DNA of 64,000 nt from assembly GCF_013201545.1 (NCBI RefSeq), contig NZ_CP053746.1, positions 1,341,001 through 1,405,000 on the forward strand, in the 5' to 3' direction. The notes under the pieces are model-generated. The model was not told where the DNA came from. It ran no database searches and saw nothing but the letters and a program-made list of their open reading frames with translations. Positions 1 through 9,105 of this stretch are shown here, one piece after another. The number at the start of each line of letters is the position of its first letter. Position 1 is the stretch's first letter. Source of the stretch: Pseudomonas graminis. GTDB lineage: Bacteria > Pseudomonadota > Gammaproteobacteria > Pseudomonadales > Pseudomonadaceae. Position numbers and translations under genes: made by a program.

Positions 1-1024
1 CGAAGCTGATGGTCGGCACGCGATCACCGTCGGTCACACGGGATTTTCCGATGATTCGTACACCCGGTGTCTCCCGCAGAAACGCCAGCAGTGTTTCGGC
101 CAGCAGGTCTTCCTGCACTTCAAAGGCATCGAATGCGGCCTGCATCAACTGGCGTTCGCTGCCACTGGCGCCGAGCCGTTGGCCGACGTCGATCAGGTAA
201 TCGCTGATGCCGATGCAGCCGTAGGACAGCTCGTAGTTCAAGTTGCCGGGCTGCAGCTTGTAGGGAATGACCTCCTGGCCGATGAAAAAGTGGTTCAGGC
301 TCGGCAGTTCCAGCAATGCTTCCCGCTTGCCCCACAGCACAGCAAAGTGTGGGCCGAAGGTCTTGTAGAAGCTGAAGACGTAATAATCGGCACCGCTGGC
401 TTGCACGTCGACCAGCCGATGGGGCGCGTAGGCCACGGCATCGACGCACACCTTGCCGCCCACCGCGTGCACCCGGCGCGCAACCTCGGCGACCGGGTTG
501 ACGCTGCCGAGGATGTTCGACGCATGGGTCATGGCCAGGTAGCGGGTTTTGTCGCTGAGCAGCGCGTCCAGATCAGCCAATTCCAGGTCCATGCTCTGCG
601 CATTGACCGCCCAGACGCGCAACGTCGCCCCGCGCTCTTCGCACAGCCGCACCCACGGCCCGATATTGGCTTCGTGGTCGCAGTTGGTGACGATGATTTC
701 GTCGCCGGGATTGATCGACGGCGCGATGGCGCGGCAAAGGATTTGCAGCAAATGGGTGGTCGAGCCGCCCATCACGCACTCTTCCGGGTAGCGCGCGTTG
801 ATCAGTTGCGCGACCGATTCCCGCGCCTGCATGACCCGCGCGCCAGCGTCCACCGACTCGCTATAGGAGGCGCCCAGTTGCACGGCGCTGTTGAGCAAGT
901 AATCGGTGATGCGCTCGGCGACCGGCTTGAGCACGGCCGATCCGCCGGCATTGTCCAGGTAGGCGTAACCGCTGCCGAGCGCAGGAAACTGGCTGCGTAC
1001 GTAATCGATGTCCAAGGCATTCAA
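1..1024 (-). CDS. PLP-dependent class V aminotransferase, cysteine desulfurase-like (3' end cut by window edge)
   Basis: The reading frame stays open from a TTG at 1024 to the left edge, so the C-terminus lies outside. An in-frame stop sits just upstream and a GGAG lies 8 bases before the TTG, so TTG is the only sensible start. The protein opens with a short segment and then YLDNAGGSAV, typical of fold-type I class V enzymes. A later SFYKTFGPH contains the lysine expected to form the PLP Schiff base. The pattern resembles the VC1184-type cysteine desulfurase-like subfamily rather than housekeeping IscS or SufS. It follows the amino-acid ABC transporter genes on the same strand by about 20 bases, so it probably acts on the imported substrate. 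The substrate is not known. Confidence 0.8.
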   Translation of the reverse strand, partial: MNALDIDYVRSQFPALGSGYAYLDNAGGSAVLKPVAERITDYLLNSAVQLGASYSESVDAGARVMQARESVAQLINARYPEECVMGGSTTHLLQILCRAIAPSINPGDEIIVTNCDHEANIGPWVRLCEERGATLRVWAVNAQSMDLELADLDALLSDKTRYLAMTHASNILGSVNPVAEVARRVHAVGGKVCVDAVAYAPHRLVDVQASGADYYVFSFYKTFGPHFAVLWGKREALLELPSLNHFFIGQEVIPYKLQPGNLNYELSYGCIGISDYLIDVGQRLGASGSERQLMQAAFDAFEVQEDLLAETLLAFLRETPGVRIIGKSRVTDGDRVPTISF

Positions 1025-1045
1025 GGGATGAGCTCCAGAGTCTGA

Positions 1046-1780
1046 TCAGTGATGCAGGATGGCCTGCAAAAACGCGCGAGTTCTCGGCTCTTGCGGGGCC
1101 GTGAAGAAATCGTGCGGGTTGTTCTGTTCGATGATTCGGCCGTTCTCCATGAAGATCACCCGGTCGGCGACCTTGCGCGCAAAGCCCATTTCGTGGGTCA
1201 CGACGACCATGGTCACGCCCGAGCGGGCGAGGTTCTGCATGACGTCCAGCACTTCGCCGACCATCTCCGGGTCAAGTGCCGATGTGGGCTCGTCGAACAG
1301 GATCACCCGGGGTTCCATTGCCATGGTCCGGGCAATGGCCACGCGCTGCTGCTGGCCGCCGGACAACTGGCTCGGGTATTTCGCCGCGTGGGCGCCCATG
1401 CCGACTTTCTCCAGCAACAGGCGCGCGCGTTCGTTGGCGTCACGGCGAGACATGCCACGCACCCGCACCGGCGCCAGCGCCACATTGGCGAGCACGGTGA
1501 GGTGCGGGTACAGATTGAAATTCTGGAAGACCATGCCGACTTCGCAGCGGATGCCCGCCAATTTTGGGCCTGTTTCAACGCGCTGGCTGCCGACGCGTAT
1601 GTCGCCCTGCTGATACTCCTCCAGCAAGTTGATGCAGCGGATCAGTGTCGATTTCCCGGAGCCCGATGGCCCGAGGATGACCACCACTTCGCCTTGATCG
1701 ACCGTCAGGTTGATGTCGGTCAGGGCCTGGAATGGCCCGTAGAATTTGGCCACGCCTTCCATTTCGATGACGGTGCTCAT
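1046..1780 (-). CDS. Polar amino-acid ABC transporter ATP-binding protein
   Basis: A 244-residue ABC ATPase of the GlnQ/HisP type, which drives uptake through a membrane permease at the cytoplasmic face. Walker [10 protein letters not shown], the signature LSGGQQQR and Walker [14 protein letters not shown] are all present, followed by the switch histidine in [10 protein letters not shown]. Length is normal for the family. Its start overlaps the stop of the upstream permease gene by 4 bases, so translation is probably coupled. With the permease and binding protein upstream and the aminotransferase downstream it forms a four-gene operon. Substrate specificity cannot be read from this subunit. 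Confidence 0.93.
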   Translation of the reverse strand: MSTVIEMEGVAKFYGPFQALTDINLTVDQGEVVVILGPSGSGKSTLIRCINLLEEYQQGDIRVGSQRVETGPKLAGIRCEVGMVFQNFNLYPHLTVLANVALAPVRVRGMSRRDANERARLLLEKVGMGAHAAKYPSQLSGGQQQRVAIARTMAMEPRVILFDEPTSALDPEMVGEVLDVMQNLARSGVTMVVVTHEMGFARKVADRVIFMENGRIIEQNNPHDFFTAPQEPRTRAFLQAILHH

Positions 1781-2454
1781 GAACTCTTCCTCCCGGCGCC
1801 ATTACGCCGCTCGATCCAGCTCACCAATTGCACCAGCGGCAGAAGCAGCAACAGGTACATCACCGCCGCGCCCACCAGCGGTGTCGGGTTGGCCGCCAGC
1901 GCCTGGGCTTGAGTGGCTTGTTTCAGAAGATCGGGCATCGCCACGACGGACGCCAGCGCGGTGTCCTTCATGACGTTGATGCAGTTGCTGGTCATTGGCG
2001 GCATGACGATGCGCATGGCCTGGGGCAGGATGATGTCGCGCATGGTGTTGAAAAAACTCATGCCTTGGGACGCCGAGGCTTCGAACTGCCCGCGCGGAAT
2101 GGCTTCGATGCCGGAGCGGAAGATCTCCGCCGAATACGCGCAGGACACCAGCGACAGCGCCGCAGTCGCTGCCGCAAAGGACGACAGGCGAATGCCCACG
2201 AACGGCAGCGCGTAATAGATCAGCACCAGCAGCACCAGCAATGGAATCGAGCGCAGCACGTCGATGTACACCCGCGCCAGAAACCGCACCGGCGCGTACC
2301 CGTACAACCGCAGCATCGCCAGCACCAGCCCGCCCACCAGGCCGAGAATGATGCTGACCACACCGAGCATCACCGTCACGCCCAGGCCGCGGAGCATCAG
2401 TGGCAGCGCATCGACGAACACGCTCCAGTTGAAGAACGTTTCTAACAACTCCAT
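1777..2454 (-). CDS. Polar amino-acid ABC transporter permease (HisM/GlnP type)
   Basis: A 225-residue integral membrane subunit with several hydrophobic helices. It carries the family EAA-like loop [22 protein letters not shown] that contacts the ATPase, followed by MRIVMPP. It forms the inner-membrane channel for the binding protein encoded immediately upstream. Only one permease gene is present, so the channel is presumably a homodimer. The start ATG at 2454 lies 52 bases after the stop of the binding-protein gene. Confidence 0.9.
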   Translation of the reverse strand: MELLETFFNWSVFVDALPLMLRGLGVTVMLGVVSIILGLVGGLVLAMLRLYGYAPVRFLARVYIDVLRSIPLLVLLVLIYYALPFVGIRLSSFAAATAALSLVSCAYSAEIFRSGIEAIPRGQFEASASQGMSFFNTMRDIILPQAMRIVMPPMTSNCINVMKDTALASVVAMPDLLKQATQAQALAANPTPLVGAAVMYLLLLLPLVQLVSWIERRNGAGRKSS

Positions 2455-2506
2455 TGCGATTCCTTGGTGGCGAGCAGTGACGGACGCGGGCGTGAGCGGT
2501 CAGGGG

Positions 2507-3283
2507 TTACTTGAGTACGTCGACCACTTTGACGGTGCTGGACTCCGGATCAGCGTCGGCACCGAACCACTTCTTGTGCAAGTCGGCGATCACGCCTTCT
2601 TTCTTCATCGTGGAGATGATGTCGTTGACCTGACCGGCTGAGGCCCAGCCCTTGGCGTGCATCAACGAGTACTTCTCACCGGTAGGAATTTTCGCGACGA
2701 CTTTGTACTGCGGCTTGTCCTTGATGTAGTACAGGACCGCCGGGATATCGCTGATGTAGCCGTCCATACGGCCGGACGCGAGGTCGAGCATTGCAGGCGA
2801 CAGCCCTTCATAGCGTGAGACTTCCTTGAACTTGTATTCGGCCTGATGGGCGTTGACCCACATGTCGCCGGTGGAGCCGGTGTCGACGCCGACCACCTTG
2901 CCGTCCATGTCTTTCAGGCCGTTGATGCCGGATTTGGCGAGCACGGACAGGGATTGGTCGCTGTCGTAATACGGCTGGGCGAAGCCGACGGACTCAAGGC
3001 GCTTGGGGGTGATGGTGATCGAGGAGATGGCGATGTCAGCGCGCTTGGACTGCACGGCGCTGAACAGGCCGTTGAACGGGATGTTGACGAATTCCACGGT
3101 CTTGCCGGCGCGTTTGGCGACTTCCTTCACCACATCGACTTCGAAACCGACAATCTCGCCTTTCGCGTCCTGAAACTCCCACGGCACGTTGCCCACGTTG
3201 GCGCCGACGGTCCAGTCTGCGGCCCAGGTGGATGCGGAAAAGGCGGTTGCCACGGCCATGCTCAAGAGTACTTTCACATTCAT
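2507..3283 (-). CDS. Periplasmic amino-acid-binding protein of an ABC transporter (SBP family 3)
   Basis: A 258-residue protein with a cleavable signal peptide (hydrophobic stretch to about residue 21, ending in STWA before ADWTVG). The mature part has the family 3 pattern: WEFQDAKGEIVGFEVDV, then ADIAISSITITPKR, then a second lobe with VGVDTGSTGD. It captures the substrate in the periplasm and delivers it to the permease encoded next. It is the first gene of the operon, and a long non-coding stretch lies upstream. The ligand is probably a polar amino acid, but this is inferred from family only. Confidence 0.9.
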   Translation of the reverse strand: MNVKVLLSMAVATAFSASTWAADWTVGANVGNVPWEFQDAKGEIVGFEVDVVKEVAKRAGKTVEFVNIPFNGLFSAVQSKRADIAISSITITPKRLESVGFAQPYYDSDQSLSVLAKSGINGLKDMDGKVVGVDTGSTGDMWVNAHQAEYKFKEVSRYEGLSPAMLDLASGRMDGYISDIPAVLYYIKDKPQYKVVAKIPTGEKYSLMHAKGWASAGQVNDIISTMKKEGVIADLHKKWFGADADPESSTVKVVDVLK

Positions 3284-3746
3284 GTCTTGCTCCCCGATTG
3301 ATCAGTCAGTTCAAGAAGGCCGCCTTACCACAAGAGGGGGCGTTTCGAGGATCAGACTAGGATGACGAATCAAATAATTCAACAAATAAAATAAATGAAT
3401 TAAATGCTTCAATCGGGTGCGAAAGTTATCCGCATTGGTGCAGGTGGGAAAGCGGGCAAGGCTGTGGGGTGTACAGAAAATGATCAGTGATTTGAAGGAT
3501 GCCATGCACCGAAGCGGCGCATGGATGGCTGGGTGCGCGTCGGGAATTGCCGGTCGCGCAGCAAGGATGGTCCGTGTAGGAGTGAGCTTGCTCGCGAAGA
3601 CATCATTCCAACCGCTAAAAAATTCAGCGGATGTACCGGCCTCTTCGCGAGCAAGCTCACTCCCACATTTCATTTGTTGGCATTTGCATTTGTGGTGTCG
3701 TCACGCTTGGCAAGAGCTGACGTTGCCGCGATGTATCGCTCTCAAC
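3284..3746. other. Intergenic region, no gene supported
   Basis: About 460 bases between the start of the binding-protein gene and the end of the hemolysin III gene. The open frames here are low-complexity products of a REP palindrome and lack a plausible start. The part next to 3284 is AT-rich and should hold the promoter of the transporter operon. The remainder holds one REP element. Confidence 0.6.
3574..3667. repeat. REP palindrome pair (GAGCTTGCTCGCGAAG class)
   Basis: An inverted pair reading GTAGGAGTGAGCTTGCTCGC on one arm, with its complement ending in GAGCAAGCTCACTCCCAC, separated by about 45 bases. The same class recurs in the array at 14651-15182 and at 31541-31633. This is the intergenic REP typical of fluorescens/syringae-group Pseudomonas. 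Confidence 0.85.
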
Positions 3747-4364
3747 TCACAAAACATAACGCGAAATCGCGACAAAGTGCAGCAGGCTCCCGGCAATCAC
3801 AAACAGGTGCCAGACCCCATGAAAGTGTCGGACCTTGGTGTCGAACGCGAAGAAAATGATCCCCACGGTGTAGAACACGCCACCCAGCGCCAGCCAGATG
3901 AATCCGGTCATGCCCAGCGCGGCGATCAGCGGATTGACCGCGACCAGCACAATCCAGCCCATGACCGCGTAAATGACGATGGACATCACCCGCGCTTCGG
4001 AGCGGGGTTTGATTTCCTGGAGTATGCCGATGATCGCCAGCGTCCAGACGATACCGAACAACATCCAGCCCCACGTCCCGTGCAGCGTCACCAGACAAAA
4101 CGGCGTGTAGCTGCCGGCGATGAGCAGATAGATCGAAAAGTGATCAACCTTTTGCATGATCACTTTGGCCCGGCCGCGAACGCTGTGATAGACCGTCGAC
4201 GCGCTGTACAGCATTACCAGCGCCACGCCGTAGACCGCGACGCTGATGATCTTCCAGATATCCCCGGACATCGTCGCAACAACCAGCATCCACACCGCGC
4301 CGATCGTCGCCAGAATCGCCCCCACCAAGTGGGTCCAGGCGTTGAATTTTTCTCCGTAGTACAT
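3747..4364 (-). CDS. Hemolysin III family (PAQR-like) integral membrane protein
   Basis: I start at the ATG at 4364 (MYYGEKFNAWTH), preceded by GAGGT nine bases upstream. The frame opens further but that extension has no family character. The 205-residue product is almost entirely hydrophobic with about seven membrane spans. It carries the family's metal-binding-like residues: NAWTHLVGA near the start, STVYHSVRG in the middle, and RHFHGVWHLFV near the end. Family members are called hemolysin III or TrhA and are distant relatives of adiponectin receptors; their cellular role is poorly defined. It is divergent from mdcR. Confidence 0.88.
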   Translation of the reverse strand: MYYGEKFNAWTHLVGAILATIGAVWMLVVATMSGDIWKIISVAVYGVALVMLYSASTVYHSVRGRAKVIMQKVDHFSIYLLIAGSYTPFCLVTLHGTWGWMLFGIVWTLAIIGILQEIKPRSEARVMSIVIYAVMGWIVLVAVNPLIAALGMTGFIWLALGGVFYTVGIIFFAFDTKVRHFHGVWHLFVIAGSLLHFVAISRYVL

Positions 4365-4528
4365 CCGCAAACTACCTCTCAATTGCATGACACACGCCAA
4401 GCGTCCTGCTTCTGAACCCCAATGACAACGCATTGTGTCGTGTTATCGAGAATTTAATGCAGTCAGCAACCGATCTCTTCGGCACAATCGGGCGCTCTCA
4501 AAACAAGAACCCGGCGCGGGCCCACACG

Positions 4529-5449
4529 ATGCAGATCGACGAAGAGCTCACCCTCAAGAAGCTGGAAATCTTTCTGGCGTTCATGCGCACCGGCAATCTG
4601 GCGCGCGCGGCAGCGGAGCTGCAGACGAGCACGGTCAGTGTGCATCGGGCGATTCACTCGCTGGAAAGCGCGTTGCGGTGCCCGCTGTTCAAGCACGAAG
4701 GTCGCAACCTCACGCCCCTCGAAGGCGCTTATGTGCTGGAAGAGCGCGCGCAGAAGCTGGTGCAGGACGTGCTCGTCACCATTGAACAAACGCGTCAGGC
4801 AGCGGGGTTTTCGGCGGCGCGTTTCAAACTGGGCGCGCTGTATTCACTGACGGTCAAGACCGTGCCGCAGCTGATCATGGGCCTGAAAATCCGTCGCAGC
4901 GAACTCAACATCGACCTGATTCTGGGCTCGAACATCGACCTCTTCTACAAGCTGAAGAACATGGAAGTGGACGCGATTCTGGTGTCGCTCAACGAGAGCG
5001 TGAGCGATCCGGATTGTGAGCAACTGCCGCTGTTCTCCGACGATATTTTTCTCGCCACGCCGGCTGACTCACCCTTCGCGCTACAGAGCGAGGTGGACCT
5101 GAGCGACCTTCGGGAGGCGACCTTCATTACCCTGACCCAGGGTTTCGCCACCCATCGGGATGGCGCGCGAGTATTTGAGCAGGCCGGGTTCGAACCGAAG
5201 GTCGCCATGCAGGTCAACGACATCTTCACGCTGTTGAGCATGGTCAGCTCGGGTGTGGGTTACGCATTGCTGCCGGGGCGAATCGCCGCCGTCTACGAAA
5301 ACCGCGTCCGCCTGGTGCCCCTGCAAGCGCGATACCGCATGCAGCAGCACATCGGACTGGTCTTCCTCAAAGCCCGGGAACGCGACCCGAACCTCTTGGC
5401 GTTGCTGGCGGAGTGCCGGATGTACTCGAACCGGCTGGCCCAGGCCTGA
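4529..5449 (+). CDS. mdcR: LysR-family regulator of malonate decarboxylase genes
   Basis: I take the ATG at 4529 (MQIDEELTLKKL), giving 306 residues. The longer frame adds an atypical leader and would reach into the divergent promoter. The N-terminus is a winged helix-turn-helix (LEIFLAFMRTGNLARAAAEL then TVSVHRAIHSLE). The C-terminus is a periplasmic-binding-protein-like effector domain. It sits convergent to madM at the end of the mdc operon, the usual place for mdcR, and is expected to activate the operon in response to malonate or a derivative. A candidate operator lies 7.4 kb away upstream of mdcA. Confidence 0.9.
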   Translation: MQIDEELTLKKLEIFLAFMRTGNLARAAAELQTSTVSVHRAIHSLESALRCPLFKHEGRNLTPLEGAYVLEERAQKLVQDVLVTIEQTRQAAGFSAARFKLGALYSLTVKTVPQLIMGLKIRRSELNIDLILGSNIDLFYKLKNMEVDAILVSLNESVSDPDCEQLPLFSDDIFLATPADSPFALQSEVDLSDLREATFITLTQGFATHRDGARVFEQAGFEPKVAMQVNDIFTLLSMVSSGVGYALLPGRIAAVYENRVRLVPLQARYRMQQHIGLVFLKARERDPNLLALLAECRMYSNRLAQA

Positions 5450-5475
5450 GCCGACGCGCCCGCGCAAAAAAAGCC

Positions 5476-6240
5476 TCAGCCCAGAATCCCGCGCACGATG
5501 AAGTACAGCAGCGACGGCCCCAGCAGACAACCCAGCCCGGTGTGGAATGTCGCGGTCAGCGCGCCGTAAGGCACCAGCCGCCGATCCGTTGCCGCCAGTC
5601 CTGCCGTCACGCCGCTCACGGTGCCGGCCAGGCCGCCGAAGACCATCGCGGAACGCGGGTTATCCAGCCCCATCCAGCGCGCGGCCATCGGGGTGCCGAC
5701 CATCACCAGAATGGCTTTGATCAGACCGGTCGCGATCGACAGCGCCATAACGTCCGAGGTCGCGCCCAACGCCGCACCGGTGACCGGCCCGACGATGTAA
5801 GTCACTGCACCCGCGCCGATGGTGGTGATGCTCACGGCGTCGCGATAGCCGAAGGCATATGCTACGCAGCAACCGACGATGAACGGCAGCATCGTGCCGA
5901 GCAGCAGCGAAAACGCGCCGACCCATCCGGCCTTTTTCGCTTCGGTGGCCTGCACTTCGAAAGCCGTGGCCACGATCGCGAAATCACGCAACATCGACCC
6001 GCCCATCAAGCCGATCCCGGAAAACAACGCCAGATCCGCCAGCCCTTTCTGCCCGCCGGTCATCGTGCCGCCGACCCACGCCAGCACCAGGCCGATGACG
6101 ATCGCAATGGCCGAACCATGAATGCGTCCGAACGTCAGGCGCTTGGACAGCACCACCGAAATCCACATCACCACGCCTACGACCGCAAACGCGGTGACCA
6201 GGCCCTGACTGATCAGGTCTTTCTGAATGAGCTCCCACAT
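5476..6240 (-). CDS. madM: Malonate transporter subunit MadM
   Basis: A 254-residue multi-spanning membrane protein opening MWELIQKDLISQGLVTAF, with glycine-rich hydrophobic segments such as SGIGLMGGSMLRD. MadL and MadM together form a malonate/cation symporter. Its ATG lies one base after the madL stop, so the two are co-translated. Its 3' end faces mdcR with 26 bases between the stops. Confidence 0.92.
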   Translation of the reverse strand: MWELIQKDLISQGLVTAFAVVGVVMWISVVLSKRLTFGRIHGSAIAIVIGLVLAWVGGTMTGGQKGLADLALFSGIGLMGGSMLRDFAIVATAFEVQATEAKKAGWVGAFSLLLGTMLPFIVGCCVAYAFGYRDAVSITTIGAGAVTYIVGPVTGAALGATSDVMALSIATGLIKAILVMVGTPMAARWMGLDNPRSAMVFGGLAGTVSGVTAGLAATDRRLVPYGALTATFHTGLGCLLGPSLLYFIVRGILG

Positions 6241-6241
6241 A

Positions 6242-6676
6242 TCAGCGGCCTCCTGCTGGCGAAACAGTCGGCGCGATCACCGGAAGCGGGTTCGCCAGTT
6301 CATCCTCTTTGGGCAGTGGCTCGCCCTTGTTGATGCGACTGATGACCGCAATCGTGCAGCCGCAGACCACCACCGACACCACCGCCGCGATGACCGCGAT
6401 CGGCCCGCCCTTGAGCGCCGTGACGACGTTTTGCTGAGCGGCCATGGCCACGACGACCGGGATGTACATGGCGCCCCAGAAGCCGACGCCCATTTCGCAG
6501 CCTTCGCTCATGCCGCCGCGCTTTTGCATGAACAGCCGCGCGCAGATCAGCAGGATCATTGCGATCCCGACGCCGCCTACGTTGGATTTCACGCCCAGCA
6601 GCACGCCGAGCAGATCACCGAGAATCACCCCTGCGAGGGTGCAGATTGCGAGTAACGCCACGCCATAAATCACCAT
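6242..6676 (-). CDS. madL: Malonate transporter subunit MadL
   Basis: The small partner of MadM, 144 residues from the ATG at 6676. A GAGGA lies 8 bases upstream of that ATG. A TTG at 6691 in the same frame overlaps this ribosome-binding site and is rejected. The protein is hydrophobic with about four spans, opening MVIYGVALLAICTLAG. The cytoplasmic tail is proline- and charge-rich. It follows mdcH by 67 bases on the same strand. Confidence 0.92.
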   Translation of the reverse strand: MVIYGVALLAICTLAGVILGDLLGVLLGVKSNVGGVGIAMILLICARLFMQKRGGMSEGCEMGVGFWGAMYIPVVVAMAAQQNVVTALKGGPIAVIAAVVSVVVCGCTIAVISRINKGEPLPKEDELANPLPVIAPTVSPAGGR

Positions 6677-6743
6677 TGTTCTTATCCTCAAATTGCATCG
6701 TCGAAGTTGTTGTTTTTGTGTTCCTTCGAAAGCAGCAGTCGGT

Positions 6744-7679
6744 TTATGAGTGGCGGCGTTCCTCCTCTCGCGACAGCGCGCTGAGCGTGTCCAGCCGGGC
6801 GCCCTGAAAGGCGACGACCGATCCTTGTTCGAAAACGCGACGCGCCAGGCCTGTCAGCACGGTGCCCGGCGGCAGTTCGATGTGCAGCCGCGCACCTCGC
6901 TCGTAGGCGGTTTGCACCGTGCTGCGCCAGTCGATCACCCGGCACATGTTGAACGCCAGATCGTCGCGGACCTTGTCGGCGCTGAGCACCGGCCGCGCGG
7001 TGCTGCCGCTGAGGTATTTCAGCGTCGGCGCTTTCACGGAAACTCGGGCGAATGCATCGGCAAGGGCGCGTGCCGGTTCGGCCAGCAGTTCGCAATGGGA
7101 CGGTACGCTGACCGCCAGCCGCTTGGCCGCCGCAGCGCCCTGCTCTTTTGCGAGCGCAGCGACGGCCGTCATGGCTTCGTCTCGGCCAGCAATAACGAAC
7201 TGGGTATCAGCGTTGATGTTGGCCAGATAGACCGGCGTCTCAACGCTGTGAATGCGTGCGATCAGGCTTTCGACCGTGGGTTGGTCCAGCCCGATCAGCG
7301 CGGTCATGCCGTAGCCTTGTGGATAAGCGCTTTGCATCAGCTCGCCCCGCAGCGCGACCAGGCGCACGGCATCTGAAAACTCCAGAGCCCCCGCGATCAC
7401 CGCGGCGGGATAAGCGCCGATGGAAAGACCCGCAACCATGTCGGGGGAGTTTCCATCGGCCATCAACACCCGTGCACAGGCGACGCCCGCGATTAGCAGG
7501 CACAGCTGAACAGCGCGAGTCGATTGCAGCGCCGCGGAGGTGTCGAGCGTCAGGAGGTCCTCGTTCAACGCCGCGCTCGCTTCTTCCAGGCACTGCGTAA
7601 CCAACGGGTGCTCCGGCAACGCGTGGAGCATGCCCGGCTGTTGCGCACCCTGGCCGGGGAATGCCCAGAAGCTGCTCAT
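6744..7679 (-). CDS. mdcH: Malonate decarboxylase epsilon subunit (malonyl-CoA:ACP transacylase)
   Basis: An acyltransferase of the FabD fold that loads malonyl onto the acyl-carrier subunit MdcC. The start at 7679 (MSSFWAFPGQGAQQ) overlaps the mdcG stop as ATGA. Visible motifs are FPGQGAQ, the nucleophile elbow GLSIGAYPA (serine in GLSIG), and VPSHCELL carrying the catalytic histidine. About 311 residues, normal for the family. Confidence 0.93.
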   Translation of the reverse strand: MSSFWAFPGQGAQQPGMLHALPEHPLVTQCLEEASAALNEDLLTLDTSAALQSTRAVQLCLLIAGVACARVLMADGNSPDMVAGLSIGAYPAAVIAGALEFSDAVRLVALRGELMQSAYPQGYGMTALIGLDQPTVESLIARIHSVETPVYLANINADTQFVIAGRDEAMTAVAALAKEQGAAAAKRLAVSVPSHCELLAEPARALADAFARVSVKAPTLKYLSGSTARPVLSADKVRDDLAFNMCRVIDWRSTVQTAYERGARLHIELPPGTVLTGLARRVFEQGSVVAFQGARLDTLSALSREEERRHS

Positions 7680-8302
7680 GCCGCGGCCGCCTGCGCCAGC
7701 CATGGGTTATCCACAAGCCGCGCGCCGTCTTCGGCTTTGAGCAGCACCTGGCGAGACGATCCTGCCCACTCGCGCAGCGCCACGGCGCCAAACGGGGTTT
7801 GCAGCTGAAGGTCGATGCGGCAGACCGCACCGGCGAGCTGATCGATCAAACGCGCGGCGTGCTGGCGATCAAGGAGATCCGGGGTGCGCAGGATGAGATC
7901 CAGGTCGCTGTCCGCGTGCAGCACCGGCACGCCACTGGCCAGTTCGAAACCGGCGCCACCCGCCACGCCCCACGGCAGGCCGAGCGCATTCATCACGGGA
8001 CGGATCTGCTGCAAGGCGCGCAACGCCGGCCAATCAGCGTGAGGCGTCATGGCGATCAACGCTTCAGGCCGCACTCGCCGTTGCACATCCTCGAGCTTCA
8101 TGTGGGTGGCGTAGCGCTGATCTCGCGATTGACCCCTTACGCCCACCGCCACCAGGCCTGCCGCGACACGGGCGCGGCGCACCACCACCGGATGACCGAG
8201 GCCAACGGCTTCAAATGCCCACGCCGGTGCGTCGATCGGCAACGCAGCCGCCGACAAACCCCACAACAGGTCGTGGGGCAGCAGCGGCTGAAAAGTGCTC
8301 AT
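7676..8302 (-). CDS. mdcG: Malonate decarboxylase holo-ACP synthase (phosphoribosyl-dephospho-CoA transferase)
   Basis: Transfers the 2'-(5''-triphosphoribosyl)-3'-dephospho-CoA prosthetic group made by MdcB onto the serine of MdcC. The product is 208 residues from the ATG at 8302, which overlaps the mdcE stop as TAATG. Another ATG two codons earlier is possible. The nucleotidyltransferase-like segment DSDLDLILR (around residue 130) carries the metal-binding aspartates. Its stop overlaps mdcH by 4 bases. Confidence 0.9.
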   Translation of the reverse strand: MSTFQPLLPHDLLWGLSAAALPIDAPAWAFEAVGLGHPVVVRRARVAAGLVAVGVRGQSRDQRYATHMKLEDVQRRVRPEALIAMTPHADWPALRALQQIRPVMNALGLPWGVAGGAGFELASGVPVLHADSDLDLILRTPDLLDRQHAARLIDQLAGAVCRIDLQLQTPFGAVALREWAGSSRQVLLKAEDGARLVDNPWLAQAAAA

Positions 8303-9105
8303 TACCATTGCGCCCGCAACAGCTCGCGGACTTTCGACGATGCCTCACGATTCGGCGCGCCGAGGCGTGAACTCAGGTCATTGACGCCGGCGAGGGTGTC
8401 TTTGATCGCTGCAATCAAACAGTCCTGAACCAGCGTGAGATCCGACGCAGTGGGCTGCTCGACCTGACTGACCGACAGAGTTTCCCACAGCAAACCGAGG
8501 CTGGCGTAGCTGTCGATGTCGTAGGCCATCGGCGGAACGCTGGCGGCGAGCTTTTCCAGTTCTTCGACGCTGCGCAGTGTCACCCGCGCCGCAGAGGCCT
8601 TGCCCATCGCGTGAACCATCACGCCCGGATCGCGCAGGGCAATCAGGCGATTGGCCTGATAACCGTGGGCGAGAAACGCGCCGGACATCGCCTTGCCCAC
8701 CAGCAGCCCGATCACCGGGTGCCCGGCCAAACGCGCCCGAGCATAAGCGTCGACCGCCCCGGCCAGCGCTTGATGAATGCCCAGCGCTTCCTCGCGGCGG
8801 CCATAGGCCTGACTCGGCACGTCGATGATCGCAATCAGCGTGCGCTTGTTGTCACTGTCTTGATCCAGCTCGATGGCGCCGTCCACCGCCTGGGCCAGTC
8901 CCCATCCTTCGAGCAAACCGACCTCGCCATTCTGTGCGCGGGGAAAGCGGTTATCTGGATCGGCGACCACGGCCAGGAATCTCGCCGGACGATCACCCAG
9001 CGTGCCATCAGCCGCTTTCACCGACGCCGGCAGACCCGACACTTCAGGGGCGTTGGCGGCCAGCGCGTTGAACCAGTTCAATCCACGAAGCGAGTAAGCA
9101 CTCAT
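8302..9105 (-). CDS. mdcE: Malonate decarboxylase gamma subunit
   Basis: The start is the ATG at 9105 (MSAYSLRGLNWF), overlapping the mdcD stop as ATGA. The open frame runs further upstream but only as read-through inside mdcD. The 267-residue protein has a crotonase-like carboxyltransferase fold. The segment GLLVGKAMSGAFLAHGYQANR forms the oxyanion region. With MdcD it catalyses decarboxylation of the malonyl thioester on MdcC, regenerating the acetyl form. Confidence 0.92.
   Translation of the reverse strand: MSAYSLRGLNWFNALAANAPEVSGLPASVKAADGTLGDRPARFLAVVADPDNRFPRAQNGEVGLLEGWGLAQAVDGAIELDQDSDNKRTLIAIIDVPSQAYGRREEALGIHQALAGAVDAYARARLAGHPVIGLLVGKAMSGAFLAHGYQANRLIALRDPGVMVHAMGKASAARVTLRSVEELEKLAASVPPMAYDIDSYASLGLLWETLSVSQVEQPTASDLTLVQDCLIAAIKDTLAGVNDLSSRLGAPNREASSKVRELLRAQW

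Noticed and set aside
3311..3673. A 120-codon minus-strand frame upstream of the binding-protein gene
   Set aside because: It begins inside a REP palindrome, with no ribosome-binding site and no protein-like pattern.
4365..4433. Longer start for the hemolysin III gene
   Set aside because: The extra 23 residues are not membrane-like, and the ATG at 4364 has a good ribosome-binding site and matches the family's usual N-terminus.
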